Positions 59,568-64,000 of a stretch of DNA of 64,000 nt are shown in pieces. The number at the start of each line of letters is the position of its first letter. The stretch's first letter is position 1. Below the pieces are notes generated by a model. That model was not told the origin of the DNA and searched no databases. It worked only from the letters and a program-made list of their open reading frames with translations. Made by a program: the position numbers and the translations under genes. The stretch covers positions 16,196 to 80,195 of the forward strand of contig JAKAHR010000016.1 of the NCBI GenBank assembly GCA_021825365.1. The letters are read 5' to 3'. Source of the stretch: Nitrospirota bacterium. GTDB lineage: Bacteria; Nitrospirota; Thermodesulfovibrionia; Thermodesulfovibrionales; UBA6898.

Positions 59568-61592
59568 TCAGGGCGTGTCCGGGGATTCCTCCCAGGTCAT
59601 CGTGCAGTCCTTGCCGGAGAGCTTCGCCTGGTAGAGGGCCTTGTCGGCGCACCTGACCAGGTCTTCCTTTGTCCTGCAGTTGTCGGGAAAGGTCGCGATG
59701 CCGCTGCAGATCGTCATCTGCCTCCTGGGGAAGCTCTTCCAGGTCGGATGTATCTGTCTCTTGATGTTCTCCCTGATCCTCTCCGAGACGTGGTATGCCT
59801 CCGCCTTCGTCGTCTGCGGCATCAGCACGACGAATTCCTCGCCTCCGTACCGGACGAGGATATCATTCGCCCGCACCGCGGCGGCCATGATCGAAGAGAC
59901 CTCCTTGAGGAGGTAATCTCCGGCAGGGTGACCCTCCGTGTCGTTGAACAGCTTGAAGTTGTCGATGTCCACCATCGCGAGGGAGATCGAAAGCCCGTAT
60001 CTCCTGGCCCGCTGGTATTCCTCCTCGAGACGGATCGTGAAATACCGCCTGTTGAAGAGACCCGTGAGCGGATCGGTGATCGAGAGCTCTCTCATCTGCG
60101 CCGACCTCTCGTGGCAGTCGCACAGCTTCACCAGCAGGGCGGCCTGCGAGGCGAACCGGCTGAGCGCGGCGACGTCCCTGTCGGAGAAGGGCTTGCCTGA
60201 AAACTTGTCAGAGAGGTTGAGGACGCCCACCACCTCGTCGGCGACCTTCAGGGGAAGGCTGACGGATGATTCGGTCTTGTAGTGCGGTTTTGAGGACAGG
60301 AGATGGCTGTCCGGGGCGACAGACCGGTCGATGAGGAGAGGTTCTCCCTTTTCGTAGACCGTTCCGGCGATCCCCTCGCCCGGCGCGACCTTCACGTCTC
60401 CCATGAGCCACTGGTTTAGCCCCTTGACCGCAAAGACCCGGAGTATGTTTTCGCTGTATTCGGGCATCATCAGGGAGCATTTTTCAGCGTCAACGAGCCG
60501 GGCAGCCTCATTGACGATGTCCTCGTAGAGACGGTGCGGGTCCCGGTAATGCTCCGACAGGTTCGACACCTTCACCGACAGGTTGTCGAGGTGGTCCGCC
60601 TTGTTCTCGTATTCCTCCCGCAGGGAGCGTGCGCCGCAGAGGTAGGAAGTCAGCATGCAGAGATCGTTCACCGAGCCGAAGGCCTCCCTGTCGAGCAGCG
60701 AGTTGAAGACAGCCAGGAAGCCGAAGGAACCGATGCCCGAGGCGATGGGGAAGAGGTACAGGGAGATCACCTCATCCGGGAAGCCGGCAAACCGGAGTTC
60801 GTGGCCGTCCATCACGGATACCGGCTTGCGGGTTGCTGCCGCCTCGGACAGGAAGAGGTTCTCCTTCGGGATCTTCATCTCCCGGACGCACCCCCTGATC
60901 CTTCCTGCCGAGACCTCGGGGCAGAAGTGGCCGTTCCTCCTGTGCAGCACGGCGGCGGTATCCGCATCGAAGAGGAAGATGACGGCATCGACCAGGGTCT
61001 GGTAGATGTCCCTGACCGGGAGGTCGGTATGGATATTGGCCATGAGGCTCACGATCGTCTTTGAGCACCGCCACTTCTTTTCCATATACCCCTTCTCATA
61101 CCCGGCTGCGATGACATTTTCGAGGAGGGAGCGGATGTCGGCCAGTTTGCCCTCCATCACCGGCAACGGGATGACCGAGACGTTTGTGAGCCAGTGCTCT
61201 GCCGGCCTTTCCCCGAGGCCGGAGGTGCCGGTGTGGGTGACAAAGAAATTCCTGAAGTCGTCGGCCGAGGCATAGAATGCCTCGGCGACCGCCACGAGCC
61301 GCATGTCCTTATAGCTGAGGGGTATGAAGACATGATGCTGGCCGGTAAAGCTGCTGCAGATGAACGGCTGGTTCCTCTTTGCCGAAAGCCTGAGGTTTGT
61401 TTCGAGGAACCGGGCATACAGCCCCTGGCCGTTCTGATCGGATTTCAGAAAAGATAAAAGGGGGTCCTCCCTGGAGGGAGCAACCACCTGCCTCTGCCTG
61501 TCGTCGTACAGGGAAAAAGGGAGCCCCGTCAGCCCGGAGAGGGCCTCAAACGCCTTGGTAACGGCACGGATATCGAGGAGAGGATGAGCCAT
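59568..61592 (-). CDS. PocR-like/GAF diguanylate cyclase
   Basis: A 674-residue protein. Residues 1-150 resemble a PocR sensory domain (LTGLPFSLYDDRQRQVVAPS; PFICSSFTGQHHVFIPLSYK). A middle region holds two GAF-type domains (about 170-315, less certain, and 330-495). The C-terminal GGDEF domain has the active site RYGGEEFVVLMPQ. No transmembrane helix is present. AAAAGGAG before the ATG at 61592 supports the start. It is the third GGDEF protein in the window. Confidence 0.87.
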   Translation of the reverse strand: MAHPLLDIRAVTKAFEALSGLTGLPFSLYDDRQRQVVAPSREDPLLSFLKSDQNGQGLYARFLETNLRLSAKRNQPFICSSFTGQHHVFIPLSYKDMRLVAVAEAFYASADDFRNFFVTHTGTSGLGERPAEHWLTNVSVIPLPVMEGKLADIRSLLENVIAAGYEKGYMEKKWRCSKTIVSLMANIHTDLPVRDIYQTLVDAVIFLFDADTAAVLHRRNGHFCPEVSAGRIRGCVREMKIPKENLFLSEAAATRKPVSVMDGHELRFAGFPDEVISLYLFPIASGIGSFGFLAVFNSLLDREAFGSVNDLCMLTSYLCGARSLREEYENKADHLDNLSVKVSNLSEHYRDPHRLYEDIVNEAARLVDAEKCSLMMPEYSENILRVFAVKGLNQWLMGDVKVAPGEGIAGTVYEKGEPLLIDRSVAPDSHLLSSKPHYKTESSVSLPLKVADEVVGVLNLSDKFSGKPFSDRDVAALSRFASQAALLVKLCDCHERSAQMRELSITDPLTGLFNRRYFTIRLEEEYQRARRYGLSISLAMVDIDNFKLFNDTEGHPAGDYLLKEVSSIMAAAVRANDILVRYGGEEFVVLMPQTTKAEAYHVSERIRENIKRQIHPTWKSFPRRQMTICSGIATFPDNCRTKEDLVRCADKALYQAKLSGKDCTMTWEESPDTP

Positions 61593-61703
61593 GGCTCCTT
61601 TTGATTAAAATATCTTAATAAATGACTGCCGGTAATTCAAGGAATAAGTGAACAGGCCGGAAGCGCGTGAAATATCGTTATCGCCGGGGCGGATCAAAAG
61701 AAG

Positions 61704-61732
61704 TTGCGCGGGCCGAAAAAATTGAGTATCAT
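61704..61732 (+). promoter_or_regulatory. selC promoter
   Basis: TTGCGC (61704-61709), 17 nt, TATCAT (61727-61732), placing the start near 61739, about 11 nt before the mature tRNA end. Confidence 0.5.
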
Positions 61733-61750
61733 CAAGATGCCCGTCACGAA

Positions 61751-61848
61751 GGGAGCGCATCGGGTTCTGGTGTCCCGCACGGCCTTCAAAGCCGCTGTTT
61801 CCGGCCAAAAACTGGAAGGGTGGGTTCGATTCCCACACGCTCCCGCCA
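61751..61848 (+). tRNA. selC: tRNA-Sec (anticodon TCA)
   Basis: A 98-nt selenocysteine tRNA with encoded CCA. Acceptor GGGAGCG pairs with CGCTCCC; the D arm has a long CGGG/CCCG stem; the anticodon arm is CGGC-CTTCAAA-GCCG with anticodon TCA; a long variable arm (TTCCGG/CTGGAA) follows; the T arm is GTGGG-TTCGATT-CCCAC; the end is GCCA. The eighth acceptor pair would be a C-A mismatch. TCA plus the long variable and D stems identify tRNA-Sec. The genome should therefore decode UGA as selenocysteine, although no selenoprotein is evident in this window. Confidence 0.95.
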
Positions 61849-62101
61849 CTAATTCGCTTTAGAATTAAGGTGTTAGCCTTTGTGATACCCTACAAACCTG
61901 TGTCCCCAGACTGTCCCCAAGAGTTATTAGGAAGATTTCGAAAATACTTGGTATGCCCCTTCTTTTCAATCTTGAGCCGACGTTTGCCGCGCCGGTTCGT
62001 GCTACGTGGACTGGTTGGTTCACGTGTGCAATACATCTAGGGATTAGGGTGAGCACCTCGGCGAACTGGAGCCATTCGCGGTTGTCTAATCCTTCCGCCA
62101 T
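61849..62101. other. Region between selC and the fic gene
   Basis: No convincing gene; a 78-codon minus-strand frame (61865-62101) has no recognisable content. CTGTGTCCCCAGACTGTCCC near 61900 contains two TGTCCCC units, a kind of sequence often left beside mobile elements. Its place immediately downstream of a tRNA gene makes this a candidate attachment-site region, but no duplicated tRNA end is visible. Confidence 0.4.
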
Positions 62102-63397
62102 TTATCCAGAGCCTCCGGGAATATGCGGAGCCTCATACTGAGGGTAGAGAAAGGCCGACATTTCAGCAGGCAGGTATGTCAGCTCCTTTTCGCACAGGTG
62201 GACGATTTCCCTCATCCGTCTTTCTTCGGCAGGGTCCAGAGCCAGCTTATAAAAGGTTTCTCTGCCGACCTTTCGCTTCAGGATGTATTCCCCGCGGACG
62301 AAATCGTTTAGATGGTTTATGAGTGTCCGTTCTGTCATCTTCCCGAAATTCGACTTCCGAAGTTCTGCAAAGCCGACTTCCTTCTTATCAACGAAAGCCG
62401 ACAGCACATCTGTCTTGGCCCCATGGCGTTTCTGCAGGGCGACGACGAACTCCCGCCGTTTCTTCTTGATGCCTGCCTGGTAGACGTACATCATGGAATA
62501 GAATATCGCCTCCCTGGCGAAGTTGACGGTCGGGATCAAGTTTTTTGTGTCAAGGCTCCTTGTGAGGTTTTCGTAGAACCGGCCCAACTCCTTGAAGTAA
62601 TAATAAGAGTGCCCATAGACATTGGATCTATTGAACCCCAGATCGCGCAGCAGGGCATGCTCCAGTATTCGGCACACCCTCTTGTTGCCGTTGCTGAAGG
62701 GGTGTATGGCATACAGAGCCGCCGTGAAGATGTTGAGGTTCTCCAAGGAGGGGTCAGCTTTGTAAAAGCTGATAGCATCCCTCACCGCCTTTGTGATCTG
62801 GGTGTGGGAGACAGGATGGTAGTTCCCCACGATCACAAAGTCGGTCTGCCTCGGCTTCCCTGAGCCGTACAGGTGGAATTTGCCTTCGCCGGCCTTTGCC
62901 GTTGCCACCACCTCCGGAGCGACATTACGGAAGGCAGCGATAAATACGTCGAGCTTACCCGTCAGCATGCCGTGTATTCCGGCCAGCAGATCCATTGACA
63001 ACTCCGCGCGGGAAATGCCGCGGTTCGACGCCCACCTGAATGTGCGCAGGATGTTAAGAAATTCCTGACTATCGAAGGCCTTCTCTATGCCCTGGACACC
63101 CTTGCTCGTGTCGACCTCGAATTTCAGCGAGGAGTCGGCGTCGTATCTGTCGCGTATGGCGTCAGCCTGTTTTGGCGTTATGGTGGATGACTGCTCCGCC
63201 TGCGAGATGGCGTAGGAAGACAGGATCTCGTTGCGGTTCACCAGCGCCTGCCTGACATCGGAAGGGCTCGCTTCTTCGTAAGCCGTCACCTCCTTATCCA
63301 GGGTAGTGAGGGTCTCATCGTCCAGCTTGACATTGCCCCTGTCAACTGCGAATTGCACAAGGAACGGATGGCTAAATATTCGTGATGGCCGCCTCAT
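62102..63397 (-). CDS. Fic-family protein with C-terminal winged helix
   Basis: A 431-residue protein of the Fic superfamily, which usually transfers AMP or another phosphate-containing group to target proteins. An N-terminal Fic_N-like region (residues 15-110) precedes the Fic core; the motif is HPFSNGNKRVCR (232-243). Asn replaces the usual Asp/Glu and Lys the second Gly, as in Doc-like or divergent Fic proteins, so the activity could be phosphotransfer or lost. Residues 340-400 look like a winged helix. No antitoxin gene is adjacent. TATGAT lies 10 nt before the ATG at 63397, with no Shine-Dalgarno. Confidence 0.85.
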   Translation of the reverse strand: MRRPSRIFSHPFLVQFAVDRGNVKLDDETLTTLDKEVTAYEEASPSDVRQALVNRNEILSSYAISQAEQSSTITPKQADAIRDRYDADSSLKFEVDTSKGVQGIEKAFDSQEFLNILRTFRWASNRGISRAELSMDLLAGIHGMLTGKLDVFIAAFRNVAPEVVATAKAGEGKFHLYGSGKPRQTDFVIVGNYHPVSHTQITKAVRDAISFYKADPSLENLNIFTAALYAIHPFSNGNKRVCRILEHALLRDLGFNRSNVYGHSYYYFKELGRFYENLTRSLDTKNLIPTVNFAREAIFYSMMYVYQAGIKKKRREFVVALQKRHGAKTDVLSAFVDKKEVGFAELRKSNFGKMTERTLINHLNDFVRGEYILKRKVGRETFYKLALDPAEERRMREIVHLCEKELTYLPAEMSAFLYPQYEAPHIPGGSG

Positions 63398-63407
63398 AAG
63401 CTATTTT

Positions 63408-63451
63408 ATCATATCACTGAAAAATAGGTGAAAAAATAGGTGAAAATAGGA
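63408..63451 (-). promoter_or_regulatory. fic promoter region with direct repeats
   Basis: On the minus strand a -10 box TATGAT (63413-63408) lies 10 nt before the fic ATG. Directly upstream are two identical 12-bp tandem copies of TGAAAAAATAGG (63418-63429 and 63430-63441, plus-strand sense) and a shorter third, TGAAAATAGG (63442-63451). The repeats cover the -35 position and look like an operator array. Confidence 0.5.
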
Positions 63452-63677
63452 GAAGAAGATCGGACCGCCCCCGCGATGCGCAGAGACGCGAATCTATAAA
63501 CGCCTCAACCCAGACAAATCTCGTGACATCAACTCAATTTTCTCACGAAAAATCCTTTATTATTTTATGCTTTAAAAAGTTTGCGCAGAAATATAAAATA
63601 GTGGGTCAAACATGTGTCGTCATATGGGAGGGGTGTCATAGCTGAGGCAGGCAGGACGATCCTGGGGTATCGAAGCA
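63452..63677. other. AT-rich intergenic region
   Basis: No gene is seen between the fic promoter and the truncated restriction gene. The middle (63530-63610) is markedly AT-rich and could hold the promoter of the gene at 63678; I see no box strong enough to name. Confidence 0.4.
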
Positions 63678-63887
63678 ATGGATAACCGTTTTTTCGAAAA
63701 ACCTATCCTCAATTCCCCTTATGAATACCCTTCTCGTCACTGGGAACTCGACGCCAGCGGCCAGCCCACTCAGGAAATCATCGATACCCGCCGCCGTGCG
63801 GAGTTTATCACCTCGATCCCGAAGCCCAGAAAGCGTAAAGGGGCAGCCTCCCAGGAAGACTTAGTCTTTGACGAGGGTAAAGAGCGC
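63678..63887 (+). pseudogene. 5' fragment of a BPTD_3080-like restriction helicase/endonuclease
   Basis: The frame from ATG 63678 encodes FFEKPILNSPYEYPSRHWEL and then RRAEFITSIPKPRKRKG, the typical N-terminus of BPTD_3080-type (type III Res-like) restriction proteins, which normally run to about 1000 residues. After VFDEGK the frame enters an IS end and stops at 63923, so less than 7 percent of the protein remains here. The rest may lie beyond the IS, outside the window. Confidence 0.65.
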
Positions 63888-64000
63888 TGGCCGGGGAAAA
63901 CTGGACAGGGACATAAGTGGTAAAGCTGCTCTAAACTAAGAGGAAAGAAAGGAGCAGCAGTAATGGCCAGGAGACCCAGAAGGAACCATAGCGCAGCATT
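63888..64000 (+). mobile_element. Left part of an IS3-family insertion sequence (partial)
   Basis: The element seems to start at TGGCCGGGGAAAACTGGACA, a terminal sequence of IS3-type character, followed by a short leader, AAGGAG and the orfA start. It interrupts the restriction gene and runs past the window end, so its length and right end cannot be seen. Confidence 0.6.
63963..64000 (+). CDS. IS3-family transposase OrfA (partial)
   Basis: ATG 63963, preceded by AAGGAG, opens MARRPRRNHSAA, the usual start of IS3-family OrfA (helix-turn-helix) proteins. Only 12 codons are in the window. Confidence 0.6.
   Translation, partial: MARRPRRNHSAA

Noticed and set aside
59540..59580. A GC-rich hairpin between cooT and the diguanylate cyclase gene as a bidirectional terminator
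   Set aside because: The stem has a bulge and lacks a T run on both strands, so it cannot be supported.
61865..62101. A 78-codon minus-strand frame after selC
   Set aside because: No recognisable sequence, no ribosome-binding site and poor coding character.

Overview
The window is a dense, GC-rich bacterial chromosome segment. It suggests an anaerobic or microaerobic Gram-negative-type bacterium, most like an uncultured member of Nitrospirota or a neighbouring Desulfobacterota-like lineage. That placement is inferred from gene content (Mvh-type [NiFe] hydrogenase with an HdrA/MvhD-like partner, DUF3842 plus CooT, A-adding tRNA nucleotidyltransferase with DHH and CBS domains, cNOR, SYLF protein, tRNA-Sec and many PAS/GAF kinases), not from a marker-gene tree.

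Layout: 1-2.0 kb holds a truncated gene end, a LipM/LplA-family enzyme and a membrane protein. From 2.1-12.75 kb a minus-strand block reads PhnD-like binding protein > sensor kinase > receiver > hybrid kinase > P-type cation ATPase > UvrD-like helicase, several of them translationally coupled. 13.2-18.1 kb is core: yajC-secD-secF and recJ. 18.1-23.6 kb is accessory: vapBC, a structured terminator, one orphan CRISPR-like repeat, an Mrr endonuclease, an IS4 remnant and four tandem DUF1566 secreted-protein genes. 23.6-25.4 kb is a TMTC-like membrane protein with TPRs.

25.5-38.9 kb (minus strand) is the most unusual part: ten genes that look like one transcription unit. It mixes a cytosolic group-3-like [NiFe] hydrogenase (large and small subunits), a degenerate HdrA-MvhD fusion, a hydrogenase maturation protease, two histidine kinases, a stand-alone receiver, a PilB/GspE-type ATPase fused to zinc ribbons and a receiver, an unknown 82-residue protein and a REC-Hpt-REC-REC-GGDEF protein. 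It reads as a hydrogen- or redox-linked signalling system that ends in phosphotransfer and c-di-GMP.

38.9-43.9 kb holds a solitary SsuA/THI5-like binding protein with its kinase, lodged between two near-copies of the rel promoter, then rel itself. 44-48.2 kb holds a DsbC-like isomerase with a CxxCH motif, a coiled-coil periplasmic protein, a SYLF protein, ubiE/menG and a CopD/cytochrome b5-like fusion. 48.5-51.2 kb is a PaeR7I/XhoI-type restriction-modification cassette. 51.4-53.5 kb is norCB behind an apparent class II CRP/FNR-family activator site. 53.8-59.5 kb holds a small protein, MarC, tRNA nucleotidyltransferase, a GAF-GGDEF protein, DUF3842 and CooT. 59.6-61.6 kb is another diguanylate cyclase. 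tRNA-Sec (selC) at 61.75 kb marks the start of an accessory tail: a Fic protein and the 5' end of a restriction-helicase gene cut off by an IS3-family element that runs off the window.

Several genes have a good -10 box only 5-7 nt before the start codon and no Shine-Dalgarno sequence (rel, marC, DUF3842, the TPR protein), so leaderless transcription appears to be common here.
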